64,000 bases of DNA from Thiobacillus denitrificans (GTDB taxonomy: Bacteria > Pseudomonadota > Gammaproteobacteria > Burkholderiales > Thiobacillaceae). A program made the position numbers and the translations under genes. Positions 26,233 to 34,389 of the stretch are shown here, in pieces; the first letter of the stretch is position 1; every line of letters begins with the position of its first letter. Below the pieces are notes generated by a model. The model saw only the letters and a program-made list of their open reading frames with translations. It made no database searches and was not told the DNA's origin. Where the stretch lies: NCBI GenBank assembly GCA_020723405.1, contig DYIY01000003.1, forward strand, positions 124,001 through 188,000, in the 5' to 3' direction.

Positions 26233-27345
26233 GTGAGCCATTTCCATCCGCCCCTGGTCGATCGCCTGCTGGCGCAGCGGCCGCATATTCCAGTCACCAG
26301 CGTTCTGGTCGTCGCCAACCTGCTGGTGTTTGCCGCCATGGTCGTCCAGGGGGCCGGCCTGTGGCATACAGCCAACGGCATCCAGTTGGCCTGGGGGGCT
26401 AACTTCAGTCCGGCCACCCAGGATGGCCAGTGGTGGCGGCTGGGCAGCGCCATGTTCCTGCACTTCGGCCTGCTCCATCTGGCGCTGAACATGCTCTCCC
26501 TGTGGGATGGAGGCCGGCTGGTGGAGCGCATGTACGGCCCGGGCCGGTTCCTGGTGCTCTATGGGGCCAGTGGCCTGGCCGGCAATCTGGCCTCCCTGGT
26601 GGCCCACGGCAACCAGGCGGTGTCCGGCGGGGCGTCCGGTGCCATCTTCGGCGTCTATGGCGCCCTGCTGAGCTACCTCTGGCTGGAGCGGCATGGCTTG
26701 GACCGGGCCGAGTTCCGCGGGCTGTTCTGGGGGGCGGCGGCGTTCACGGGGTTGGCCATCGGCTTTGGTCTGCTGGTGACCGGCATCGACAATGCTGCCC
26801 ACGGCGGCGGTCTGCTGGCCGGCGTGCTTGCGGGTCTGGCCCTGGGCCGCCCGTTCCATCGGGTGCCCAGCGCCCGGCGCATCGCCCAGGGCTTGGCGGG
26901 GCTGACCCTGATCGGACTGGTGGGGGCGCTGTTGCTCAACCTGCCGGCGCCCCGCTACCGCTGGAGCGAGGAACAGCGGGCCCAGCGGGAGATCCTGGCT
27001 TTCCTGGATGAGGACGCCCGCATCAGTGCCCAGTGGGGCAGCCTGCTGGATCAGGCCCGGCGCCGGGAGGAAACCTTCGACGCTCTGGCCGGGCGCATCG
27101 AGGATCAGGTGGCGGCACCCTACGAGGACAGCTTCGAACAACTGGCCAATCTCCAGGTCAGCCGGGCCGTTCCTTCCGCCCCGGCCCTCATGGCCCTGCG
27201 GGAGTACGCCCGCATCCGTCGGGACGCCTCCCGGGAACTGGTGGAGGGGCTGCGTACCCAGGACATGGACAAGGTCAGGGAATCCCTGGAGTCGGCCCGC
27301 CGGGCGGTCGGCCGGGTTCAGGAGGGGCATCAGGAACGGCCTTGA
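26233..27345 (+). CDS. rhomboid-family intramembrane serine protease
   Basis: Polytopic membrane protease with the Ser-His dyad: S135 in GGASGAIFG and H190 in DNAAHGGGLLAG (numbered from the GTG at 26233). Conserved LHLALNMLSL and repeated glycine-rich helices fit the rhomboid core (about 20-240). A soluble C-terminal extension of about 120 residues is charged and helical (EEQRAQREILAFLDE). There is no ATG start: GTG at 26233 or TTG at 26218 are the options. The gene is divergent from the small-RNA unit. The substrate is unknown. Confidence 0.87.
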   Translation: MSHFHPPLVDRLLAQRPHIPVTSVLVVANLLVFAAMVVQGAGLWHTANGIQLAWGANFSPATQDGQWWRLGSAMFLHFGLLHLALNMLSLWDGGRLVERMYGPGRFLVLYGASGLAGNLASLVAHGNQAVSGGASGAIFGVYGALLSYLWLERHGLDRAEFRGLFWGAAAFTGLAIGFGLLVTGIDNAAHGGGLLAGVLAGLALGRPFHRVPSARRIAQGLAGLTLIGLVGALLLNLPAPRYRWSEEQRAQREILAFLDEDARISAQWGSLLDQARRREETFDALAGRIEDQVAAPYEDSFEQLANLQVSRAVPSAPALMALREYARIRRDASRELVEGLRTQDMDKVRESLESARRAVGRVQEGHQERP

Positions 27346-27378
27346 GGGGCTGCCGGACGGGCTCTATATAAATACGGT

Positions 27379-27407
27379 TTGACAGATATATATGGCAGTT
27401 GTTAGGC
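27379..27407 (+). promoter_or_regulatory. probable arsR promoter
   Basis: TTGACA (27379-27384), a 17-nt spacer and a weak TTAGGC (27402-27407) precede arsR by 39 bp in an AT-rich patch that includes ATATATAT. ArsR repressors bind such AT-rich regions to autoregulate their operons. The -35 is consensus and the -10 is poor, so the exact assignment is tentative. Confidence 0.5.
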
Positions 27408-27446
27408 TGTTCGCATTGATGCTACTTGCGTTTATGCGTATTGATT

Positions 27447-27764
27447 ATGGACGAACAAGCCTTCTTTGATGCGTTGGCCGACCCCATCCGGCGGCGTATC
27501 CTGGCCCTGCTGCTGACCCACGACGAACGATGCGTCTGTGATCTGAACGCCAGTCTGGCGGAACCCCAGCCCAAGGTGTCCCGGCATCTGGGTGTGCTGC
27601 GGGAAGGGGGGCTGGTGCTGACCCGCCGGGAAGGTGTGTGGATGCACTACCGCCTGCATCCGGGCCTGCCCGCCTGGGCTCTGCGGGTGCTCTGGCACAT
27701 GCGCGAGGGCCTGCCCGCCGAAGCCGCCGTCGCCAAGCAGGATTGCCCGGTGTGCGCCGCCTGA
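27447..27764 (+). CDS. arsR: arsenic-responsive repressor ArsR
   Basis: Winged-helix repressor of 105 residues that releases DNA on binding As(III). The N-terminus MDEQAFFDALADPIRRRIL is typical; the metalloid site ERCVCDL carries the paired cysteines; the recognition helix region is EPQPKVSRHLGVLREGGLV. A further C-terminal DCPVCAA could take part in binding. The ATG at 27447 was chosen over an upstream start because ArsR homology begins there. It is the first gene of the arsenic operon, and the next gene begins 33 bp later. Confidence 0.95.
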   Translation: MDEQAFFDALADPIRRRILALLLTHDERCVCDLNASLAEPQPKVSRHLGVLREGGLVLTRREGVWMHYRLHPGLPAWALRVLWHMREGLPAEAAVAKQDCPVCAA

Positions 27765-27797
27765 TAACCCCATGACCTGACTGTTCCGGATATCTCC

Positions 27798-28202
27798 ATG
27801 AAAACCGTACTGATCCTTTGCACCGGCAATTCCTGTCGTTCCCAGATGGCCGAAGTGCTGGTCAACCACGATCTGGTTGGCCAGGTGCGTGCCCTGTCTG
27901 CCGGCACCCGTCCCCAGCCCAAGGTGGCGGATGGCGCCATCGCCGCCCTGAAGGAGATGGGCCTGGAGACGGATGGCCTGTATCCCAAGGACGTGGACGC
28001 GGTCATGAATGAAGCCATCGATCTGGTGGTGACCGTGTGCGACAACGCCAAGGAAACCTGCCCGATCTTTCCCCGGCCGGTGAAATCCATCCATCTGCCC
28101 TTCCACGATCCCCACGGCGAACCCCTGGAAAGCTTCCTGAAGGTGCGCGACGACATCCGTGCCCGGCTGGTGCCCGCAGTGCGCGAGCAGTTGGGGCTTT
28201 GA
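27798..28202 (+). CDS. arsC: arsenate reductase ArsC, thioredoxin-coupled LMW-phosphatase type
   Basis: Reduces As(V) to As(III) in the cytoplasm. The 134 residues carry the LMW-phosphatase loop CTGNSCRS (CX5R) at the N-terminus and the redox cysteine pair in VVTVCDNAKETCP, as in thioredoxin-linked ArsC. A DPHGEPLESF loop follows, with a C-terminal helix. It is the second gene of the operon and is followed after 30 bp by another reductase of the same fold. Confidence 0.92.
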   Translation: MKTVLILCTGNSCRSQMAEVLVNHDLVGQVRALSAGTRPQPKVADGAIAALKEMGLETDGLYPKDVDAVMNEAIDLVVTVCDNAKETCPIFPRPVKSIHLPFHDPHGEPLESFLKVRDDIRARLVPAVREQLGL

Positions 28203-28232
28203 GCCACACCTGTCCTCCCGGAGGAGAAGATC

Positions 28233-28739
28233 ATGGCCGACACCATTCTGAACGTGCTGTTCCTGTGTACCGGCAATTCCGCCCGCTCCATCCTGGCGGA
28301 ATCCCTGCTCAACAGCATGGCGGTGGGCAAGGAGCGCTTCCGGGCCTACAGTGCGGGCAGCCATCCCGCCGGCCGGGTCAACCCCTTCGCCATCGAGTTG
28401 CTGGAGAAGAACCATCTGCCCACCGAGGGACTGCGCAGCAAGTCCTGGGACGAGTTCGCCCAGCCCGGTGCGCCGGAATTGCACTTCGTTTTCACAGTGT
28501 GCGACAACGCCGCCGGGGAGGTCTGCCCGGCCTGGCCCGGCCAGCCCATGACCGCCCATTGGGGGGTGCCCGATCCGGCCGCCGTGGAAGGGGATGACGA
28601 GCGCAAACGCAAGGCCTTCTTCCAGGCCTTCCGCCAGTTGCAGAACCGCATTTCCCTGTTTGCCAACCTGCCCCTGGATAAGCTGGACCGCATCAAGCTG
28701 GAGAAAGCCCTGCGGGATATCGGCAGCACCACGGTCTGA
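28233..28739 (+). CDS. arsC2: second arsenate reductase of the LMW-phosphatase fold
   Basis: 168 residues with phosphatase loop CTGNSARSILAE, the resolving region FTVCDNAAGEVCP and the PMTAHWGVPDPA motif typical of a distinct ArsC subgroup that is often glutathione/glutaredoxin-linked. The upstream GGAGGAG is a strong ribosome site. Two reductases in tandem suggest different electron donors (thioredoxin and glutaredoxin), which is inference. It ends 12 bp before the aquaporin gene. Confidence 0.9.
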   Translation: MADTILNVLFLCTGNSARSILAESLLNSMAVGKERFRAYSAGSHPAGRVNPFAIELLEKNHLPTEGLRSKSWDEFAQPGAPELHFVFTVCDNAAGEVCPAWPGQPMTAHWGVPDPAAVEGDDERKRKAFFQAFRQLQNRISLFANLPLDKLDRIKLEKALRDIGSTTV

Positions 28740-28751
28740 ACCGGATCCATC

Positions 28752-29459
28752 ATGTCCCTATCCAGAAGACTCGTCGCCGAAGCCCTGGGCACCGCCTTCC
28801 TGCTGGCGGTGGTGGTGGGCTCGGGCATCATGGCCGAGCGTCTGGCGGGGGGCAACGTGGCCATCGCCCTGCTGGCCAACACCCTGGCTACCGGTGCCGG
28901 CCTGGTGGCCCTGATCCTCACCTTCGGGCCCATTTCCGGGGCCCACTTCAACCCGGCGGTGACCCTGGCCGATGCCTGGCAGGGGGGGCTGCCCTGGCGG
29001 ATCGTCCCGGGCTACCTGGCTGCCCAGGTGGCGGGCGCCTTCGCCGGCGTGGCGGCGGCTCATCTCATGTTCGATGAGGCCCTGTTCTTCGCCTCCCAGC
29101 ACGTGCGCAGCGGCCCCAGCCAGTGGTGGAGCGAATTCGTCGCCACCTTCGGCCTGCTGGCGGTGATCTGGGGCTGCGTGCGCCAGCGGCCCGGGGCGGT
29201 GCCCTTCGCCGTGGGGGCCTACATCACCGCCGCCTACTGGTTCACCGCATCCACCTCCTTTGCCAACCCGGCGGTGACCCTGGCCCGGGCGGCCTCGGAT
29301 ACCTTCGCCGGCATCCGGCCGGTGGATGCCCCGGCCTTCATCGTCGCCCAGTTGCTGGGGGCTCTGGCCGCCACGGCCCTGTTCCGCTGGTTGATCCCTA
29401 CCTTGCCGGAGCGGGCCGGGGATGTGATCCTGCCCCATTCCGCATCCGATCCGGACTGA
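28752..29459 (+). CDS. aqpS: MIP-family aquaglyceroporin, probable arsenite channel (AqpS-like)
   Basis: 235-residue six-helix channel with both pore loops: HFNPAVTLA and FANPAVTLAR. In Sinorhizobium an AqpS inside an ars operon lets As(III), formed by ArsC, flow out down its gradient. The same arrangement is seen here: arsR-arsC-arsC-aqp and no ArsB or Acr3 pump. The family is certain; the substrate is inferred from the operon. It is tightly packed (4 bp to the next start). Confidence 0.88.
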   Translation: MSLSRRLVAEALGTAFLLAVVVGSGIMAERLAGGNVAIALLANTLATGAGLVALILTFGPISGAHFNPAVTLADAWQGGLPWRIVPGYLAAQVAGAFAGVAAAHLMFDEALFFASQHVRSGPSQWWSEFVATFGLLAVIWGCVRQRPGAVPFAVGAYITAAYWFTASTSFANPAVTLARAASDTFAGIRPVDAPAFIVAQLLGALAATALFRWLIPTLPERAGDVILPHSASDPD

Positions 29460-29463
29460 GGCC

Positions 29464-30396
29464 ATGTTGAACCTTTTCTTCCGGGGCCTGTTGGCCTTGC
29501 TTCTGCTTTTCTTCGTTCATGCCACCCGGGCGGATTTCCAGCCCGTGGCCCTGCCGGTGGTCGAACAGGTTCATGCCATCATCGGTCCCCTGGGCCAACG
29601 CAATGCCGATAACGACGGACTCAACGCCAACTTCGGCTTCATCGTCACCGGCCAGGGGGTCATCCTCATCGACTCCGGGGCCAGCAAGCTGGGCGCCGAG
29701 AAGCTGGAAAAGGCCATCGCCCGGGTCACTGACCAGCCCGTGCGCTGGGTGATCAATACCGGCAGCCAGGACCACCGCTGGCTGGGCAACGCCCATTTCG
29801 CGGCCAAGGGCGCCCAGGTCTTCGCCCTGAAACGCACCGCCGCCACCCAGGCGGAGTTTTCCGGCCAGCACATGCAGATGCTGGCCGGCTTCCTCGGCCC
29901 CCGCCTGGAGGGCACCCGGCCCCAGCCCGCCACCAGCCTGCTGGAGGGGGACGAGGCCACCCTGGAACTGGGGGGCGAAACCCTGGTTTTGCGCTACACC
30001 GATGCCCACTTCCCGGGGGATGCCTGGGTCTGGCTGCCCAGGCGCAACGTCGTCCTTACCGGGGACCTGGTCTATGTGGACCGGATCCTGGGGGTGCTGC
30101 CCTGGTCCAGCGTGAAGAAGGGCCAGAAGGCCTTCCGTGCCCTTGAAGCCTTGAACCCGCAACACATCGTCCCCGGCCACGGCGGCGTCTGCGACCTGGC
30201 CAAGGCCAAGCGGGATTCCGGCGACTATGGGGACTTCCTGGCCGACGTCATCGGCAAGGCGGCCCAGGACATGGAGGCCCTGGACGCCACCCTGGACAAG
30301 TACGCCGACCAGCCCCGCTTCAAGCATCTGCACAACTTCACGGACCTGCACCGGGCCAACATGAATCGGGCCTTCGTGGAGTTCGAGGCCAACTGA
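29464..30396 (+). CDS. exported MBL-fold protein with an altered metal site
   Basis: 310 residues with a signal peptide (about 1-23, LLLFFVHATRA) and a metallo-beta-lactamase fold. The usual HxHxDH motif is replaced by T99-G-S101-Q-D103-H104, losing two histidine ligands of the first metal, while DAHFPGDAW, LTGDLVYVD and VPGHGGVCD keep later ligands. It may bind one metal or act differently from standard hydrolases. It belongs to the arsenic operon by position: 4 bp after the channel gene, with its stop overlapping the permease start (TGATG). Its role there is unknown. Confidence 0.78.
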   Translation: MLNLFFRGLLALLLLFFVHATRADFQPVALPVVEQVHAIIGPLGQRNADNDGLNANFGFIVTGQGVILIDSGASKLGAEKLEKAIARVTDQPVRWVINTGSQDHRWLGNAHFAAKGAQVFALKRTAATQAEFSGQHMQMLAGFLGPRLEGTRPQPATSLLEGDEATLELGGETLVLRYTDAHFPGDAWVWLPRRNVVLTGDLVYVDRILGVLPWSSVKKGQKAFRALEALNPQHIVPGHGGVCDLAKAKRDSGDYGDFLADVIGKAAQDMEALDATLDKYADQPRFKHLHNFTDLHRANMNRAFVEFEAN

Positions 30397-31433
30397 TGTC
30401 CGCCGTCGCCGGTCGTACCAGCCTGGGCCCCTGGGTCGGGCTCGTTCTGGGCGTGCTGCTTTGGCTGGGGGCCTATGCCAACCTGACGGCCTTCGCCGAC
30501 GCCGGCCTGGCCCTGCTGGGCCTGGAGCGCAGCAGCCATCTGGGCGAGGCCATCCACTTCTTCCTCTACGACACCCCCAAGGTGCTGCTCCTGCTGGTGG
30601 GCGTGGTGTTCCTCATGGGGGTGGTGCACAGCTTCATCTCCCCGGAGCGGACCCGGGCCTGGCTGGCCGGCAAGCCTCTGGGCCTGGGCAACGTCATGGC
30701 CGCCAGCCTGGGGGTCGTCACCCCCTTCTGTTCCTGTTCGGCGGTGCCCCTGTTCATCGGCTTCCTGTCCGCCGGGGTGCCCCTGGGGGTGACCTTCTCC
30801 TTCCTGATCTCGGCGCCCATGGTCAACGAGGTGGCCCTGGCCCTGCTGTTCGGCCTGTTCGGCTGGCAGGTGGCCGCCCTCTACCTGGGCCTGGGGCTGG
30901 CCGTGGCCATCGTCGCCGGTCTGGTCATCGGCAAGCTGGGGATGGAACACCACCTGGAAGACTGGGTGCGGGCCATCCGTGTGGGCGCGCCGCCGGTCCT
31001 GGGCGACGGACCGCCCACCTGGCCGAAACGCCTGCGGGCCGGGGTGGACCACGTCCGGGAGATCGTCGGCCGGGTCTGGCCCTGGCTGCTGGCCGGCATC
31101 GCCGTGGGCGCCGGCATCCACGGCTTCGTGCCCGAGGATTTCATGGCCGCCTTCATGGGCAAGGATCAATGGTGGGGCGTGCCGGCGGCGGTGGCCCTGG
31201 GGGTGCCCATGTACAGCAATGCCGCCGGCATCCTGCCGGTCATCGAGGCCCTGCTGGGCAAGGGCGCCGCCCTGGGCACGGCCCTGGCTTTCATGATGAG
31301 CGTCATCGCCCTGTCCCTGCCGGAGATGATCATCCTGCGCAAGGTGCTCAAACCCCGTCTCATCGCCGTGTTCGCCGCCGTGGTGGCCTGCGGCATCATG
31401 CTGGTGGGTTTCGTCTTCAACGCCGTCCTGTGA
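30396..31433 (+). CDS. arsP: ArsP-type permease (DUF318 family)
   Basis: 345 residues with about eight to ten membrane segments in two halves. The first half carries TPFCSCSAVPLF, the cysteine motif of the ArsP/DUF318 permeases, and the second a matching GVPMYSNAAGILPV. ArsP members export trivalent organoarsenicals such as methylarsenite, which fits the arsM gene downstream. Related members are annotated as Cu/Zn exporters, so substrate assignment rests on context. The start overlaps the MBL gene stop by one base. Confidence 0.82.
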   Translation: MSAVAGRTSLGPWVGLVLGVLLWLGAYANLTAFADAGLALLGLERSSHLGEAIHFFLYDTPKVLLLLVGVVFLMGVVHSFISPERTRAWLAGKPLGLGNVMAASLGVVTPFCSCSAVPLFIGFLSAGVPLGVTFSFLISAPMVNEVALALLFGLFGWQVAALYLGLGLAVAIVAGLVIGKLGMEHHLEDWVRAIRVGAPPVLGDGPPTWPKRLRAGVDHVREIVGRVWPWLLAGIAVGAGIHGFVPEDFMAAFMGKDQWWGVPAAVALGVPMYSNAAGILPVIEALLGKGAALGTALAFMMSVIALSLPEMIILRKVLKPRLIAVFAAVVACGIMLVGFVFNAVL

Positions 31434-31442
31434 GGTTCCGAA

Positions 31443-31766
31443 ATGGCTGAACTGCATCCTTCCATCGTCGCCCTGGTGTCCCTGGCCGCCAACATTGCCG
31501 CCAACCATCCCAAACAGGGCCTGTGCCAGGTGGACAAGTTGAAGGAATACGGGGTGGCCCGGGAGCAGATCGACCTGGTCATCGAAATCGCCCGGCACAT
31601 CCGCGACGAAGCCGCCCAGGCCCTGGACGCCAGCTTCGACGCGGCCTATCTGGAAGGCTTCCAGCCGGCGAAACCCAGGCTGAAAGCGGATCCCTTTGCC
31701 AACATCGCCGTGGTGGAAGGCGGCGCCTGCTGCACCCCCACCAAGTCCGGACAATCCTGTTGCTGA
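31443..31766 (+). CDS. small AhpD-like protein with a Cys-Cys tail
   Basis: 107 residues. The helical body (IVALVSLAANIAANHP...GVAREQIDLVIEIARHIRDEA) resembles AhpD/carboxymuconolactone-decarboxylase-like proteins, but the redox CxxC is absent, with a single Cys at that position (QGLCQ). The tail GGACCTPTKSGQSCC has two vicinal Cys pairs suited to binding As(III) or another thiophilic metal. It begins 9 bp after arsP with a GAGGTT ribosome site. I know no function; an intracellular As(III) carrier or oxidant-linked helper is speculation. Confidence 0.6.
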   Translation: MAELHPSIVALVSLAANIAANHPKQGLCQVDKLKEYGVAREQIDLVIEIARHIRDEAAQALDASFDAAYLEGFQPAKPRLKADPFANIAVVEGGACCTPTKSGQSCC

Positions 31767-31777
31767 AAAGGGGGGCT

Positions 31778-31851
31778 GTAGGAGCGAGCTCCAGCTCTCG
31801 AACAATGCCGCATGAACACACCGTGATTCGCGAGCTGGATCTCGCTCCTAC
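31778..31851. repeat. REP-like inverted repeat inside the ars operon
   Basis: Arms GTAGGAGCGAGCTCCAGCTC... (31778-31802) and its complement ending GAGATCCAGCTCGCGAA read on the other strand (31827-31851) pair with few mismatches over 25 bp around a 24-bp loop. The GTAGGAGCGAG...TCGCGAA pattern is like REP/BIME elements dispersed between genes in pseudomonads and others. It separates the Cys-tail gene from arsM and may tune downstream expression. Confidence 0.75.
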
Positions 31852-31878
31852 CAGTCCCGATCAAAAGGAAGCGTCAGC

Positions 31879-32709
31879 ATGAAACCTGCCGAACACGACA
31901 CCCTCCGGGCCCAGGTCCAGGCCGCCTACGGCCAGGTGGCCCGGGACGGCAGTTCCTGCTGCGCCACAGCGCCCGCCTCCGGAAGCTGCTGCGGGTCTTC
32001 CGATGCCGACGTGGCCCAGTTGCTGTCCCGGGGCATCGGCTACAGCGTAGCCGAGATGGCTTCGGTGCCCGAAGGGGCCAACCTGGGCCTGGGCTGCGGC
32101 AATCCCCAGGCCATCGCCGCCTTGAAGCCGGGGGAAACTGTCCTGGACCTGGGCAGCGGCGCCGGCTTCGATGCCTTCCTGGCGGCACGCCAGGTGGGGT
32201 TGGCTGGCCCGGGTTCCGGCCGGGTCATCGGCGTGGACATGACCCCGGACATGCTGGCCAAGGCCCGGGATAACGCCCGGAAGGGCGGTTACGACAACGT
32301 GGAATTCCGCCTGGGGGAAATCGAGCACCTGCCGGTGGCCGATGCCACGGTGGACGTGATCATCTCCAACTGCGTCATCAACCTGTCGCCGGACAAGGCC
32401 CAGGTTTTCCGGGAGGCCTTCCGGGTGCTCAAGCCCGGGGGACGGTTGGCCATTTCCGACATCGTGCTCACCGCCGAACTGCCGGAAGCCATGCAGCAGG
32501 AGGTCGCCCTGCACACCGCCTGCGTGGCCGGTGCCGCCGACGTGGCGACTCTCACTGCCTGGATGGCCAGCGCCGGTTTCAGCCAGATCCGCATCACCCC
32601 CAAGGACGCCAGCCGGGAGTACATCCAGCACTGGGCCCCGGGGCGGGGGGTGGAGAATTACATCGCCTCGGCCAACATCGAGGCCCTCAAGCCCAAGGAG
32701 TCCGTATGA
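31879..32709 (+). CDS. arsM: arsenite S-adenosylmethionine methyltransferase ArsM
   Basis: Methylates As(III) using SAM and thiols. The 276 residues contain the SAM motif [12 protein letters not shown] and the three catalytic cysteines conserved in ArsM: C73 (GLGCGNP), C165 (SNCVINLSP) and C215 (TACVAG). An N-terminal pair of Cys-Cys motifs (27-28 and 37-38) adds further metalloid-binding capacity. AAGGAAG precedes the ATG. Its stop overlaps the thioredoxin-like gene (ATGA). A fragment of a second arsM lies at 58245-58490. Confidence 0.95.
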   Translation: MKPAEHDTLRAQVQAAYGQVARDGSSCCATAPASGSCCGSSDADVAQLLSRGIGYSVAEMASVPEGANLGLGCGNPQAIAALKPGETVLDLGSGAGFDAFLAARQVGLAGPGSGRVIGVDMTPDMLAKARDNARKGGYDNVEFRLGEIEHLPVADATVDVIISNCVINLSPDKAQVFREAFRVLKPGGRLAISDIVLTAELPEAMQQEVALHTACVAGAADVATLTAWMASAGFSQIRITPKDASREYIQHWAPGRGVENYIASANIEALKPKESV

Positions 32710-32942
32710 AGAACGTGAAAGTCCTGGGCAGTGGTTGCCGCAACTGCGAGACCACCGCCAAGCTCATCAGTGAAGTGGCCGCCGCCAAGGGGGTGGCCAT
32801 CGACCTGGAGAAGGTCACCGACATGGCCGCCATCCTGGGTTACGGGGTGATGACCACTCCGGGGGTGGTCATCGACGGCCAGGTGGTCCATGCCGGTGGC
32901 GTGCCGGAACGGGGGAAGATCGAGGGCTGGCTGGCCCCCTGA
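32706..32942 (+). CDS. small thioredoxin-fold disulfide protein
   Basis: 78 residues; redox motif GCRNC near the N-terminus and the cis-proline region [10 protein letters not shown] identify the short thioredoxin-like (redox-active disulfide protein) family often found with arsenic or metal permeases. It overlaps arsM by 4 bp, so the two are translated together. A role recycling thiols for ArsM or ArsC is inferred. It is the last gene of the operon and converges on the chemoreceptor gene. Confidence 0.85.
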   Translation: MKNVKVLGSGCRNCETTAKLISEVAAAKGVAIDLEKVTDMAAILGYGVMTTPGVVIDGQVVHAGGVPERGKIEGWLAP

Positions 32943-32963
32943 CCGGGCCGGCGCCGGTCCTGG

Positions 32964-34112
32964 TCAATGCCCGTGCCCGTCGAGCAGCAGGGCCTTGGCG
33001 CACAACTGCTGGGAATCGGCCGCCCCGGCAGCAGCCAGGGACTCCAGATGGCGGATCACGTCCATGCTGGCTTTTTCCATGGCTGCCAGGGCGGGGAGGG
33101 CATGTTCCATGTCCCCTGAACGGCACAGACGCACCGCTTCCTGGCCATGCCGGTGCACGGCGGTGTGGGGGGGCTCCAGTTCGCGGAATCCCCTGAGGCC
33201 GGCGAAGCAGCGCTGGCCGTCGCCTTCGTAATACCAACGGCCCAGGCGGCAGTGGGTATGGCTGGCGAAATCGTCCGGCCCCTTGTCGCTCAGACCCATG
33301 AAGACCTTGTAGATTTCCAGCTTGAACACCAGGTGGTCGATCTTGGCGGTTTCCACGAAGCTGCGCAGGGCACCGGCCGCGATGGTCTCCATCATTTCCC
33401 TGGACTGCTCCATCAGGGTCTTCATCCCGCTATGGGCGTCGCTGCCGTCGCTGTGGAAGCTGGCGGTCCGTTCCGGGGCGATGAAGATGCGGTCGCGAAC
33501 CTGATGGGCTTCGTTCTGTACGCTGCGCACCAGTTCGGATATTTCACCGGTGGCGTTGCGGGTCCGCTCCGCCAGTTTGCGCACCTCGTCGGCCACCACG
33601 GCAAAGCCCCGGCCCTGTTCGCCGGCCCGGGCCGCCTCGATGGCGGCATTGAGGGCCAAGAGGTTGGTCTGGATGGCGATCTCCTGGATGAGATGGACGA
33701 TGCCGTCGATCTCCCCTGTGCGCTGATCCAGGTGGGTCACGGCGGCGGAGGATTCGTTGAGACGCTGGGAGAAATCGGTGAGATTGCCGGCCATGCGTTC
33801 GATGATGCCCAGGGTGTCGCCCACGGAGGAGGAGGTGATGACCGCCCGGCTGGTGCCGGCCTTCATGAGTTCTGCCAGGTTGGCCAGGGAACCCTGGCAG
33901 GTGCGCAGGGATTCACCGTAATCCATCAACTGCTGGGCCAGAACCTGATGCTGGGCCACGCTCTGCTCCATTTCCCGCAAGCGGGCCTGGGCCTGGTCCC
34001 GCTCCTGGCGCAGGTTTGCCAATTCGGCCTCCAGGGCAGGATTTCCCGGTGCCGGGGGGGCCTGGGGCGGGGTGGCTTGCCGGGGGGTGACGCCCAGCCA
34101 TTGGCTCAGCAT
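32964..34112 (-). CDS. soluble chemoreceptor with C-terminal zinc-binding (CZB) domain
   Basis: 382 residues with no membrane segment. The N-terminal ~75 residues are a coiled coil. The signalling hairpin follows: [36 protein letters not shown], the invariant MCP tip region. The C-terminal CZB domain shows DHLVFK and [13 protein letters not shown] with the His/Cys zinc ligands. CZB receptors and cyclases sense zinc or hypochlorous acid through the zinc-Cys site. The ATG at 34112 has GGGAGAAG upstream. No other chemotaxis genes are in the window. Confidence 0.9.
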   Translation of the reverse strand: MLSQWLGVTPRQATPPQAPPAPGNPALEAELANLRQERDQAQARLREMEQSVAQHQVLAQQLMDYGESLRTCQGSLANLAELMKAGTSRAVITSSSVGDTLGIIERMAGNLTDFSQRLNESSAAVTHLDQRTGEIDGIVHLIQEIAIQTNLLALNAAIEAARAGEQGRGFAVVADEVRKLAERTRNATGEISELVRSVQNEAHQVRDRIFIAPERTASFHSDGSDAHSGMKTLMEQSREMMETIAAGALRSFVETAKIDHLVFKLEIYKVFMGLSDKGPDDFASHTHCRLGRWYYEGDGQRCFAGLRGFRELEPPHTAVHRHGQEAVRLCRSGDMEHALPALAAMEKASMDVIRHLESLAAAGAADSQQLCAKALLLDGHGH

Positions 34113-34389
34113 GGTTCTTCTCCCTTCATGTCGTGATGGATGAAACGGCCCTGTTGCCGGCCGCAAAACCATATTTATAGACCAGATGGGGTTGGCCCGC
34201 GCAGCGCTCATCCACGCACAACCCTGACATGCACAGGGGAAATCCGTTATCCTCCGGGCTGGTACGTTCATTCCAAGCTGTCGGAACCGGCATGTCGCCG
34301 CACCCCATCGCCTGGTGCGGTTTGACTGGCTCCCGGTCCCCCCCGAACCAGGCCGATCCCGTCGGCGTCTGACCCGGCCCCCTGATTCC

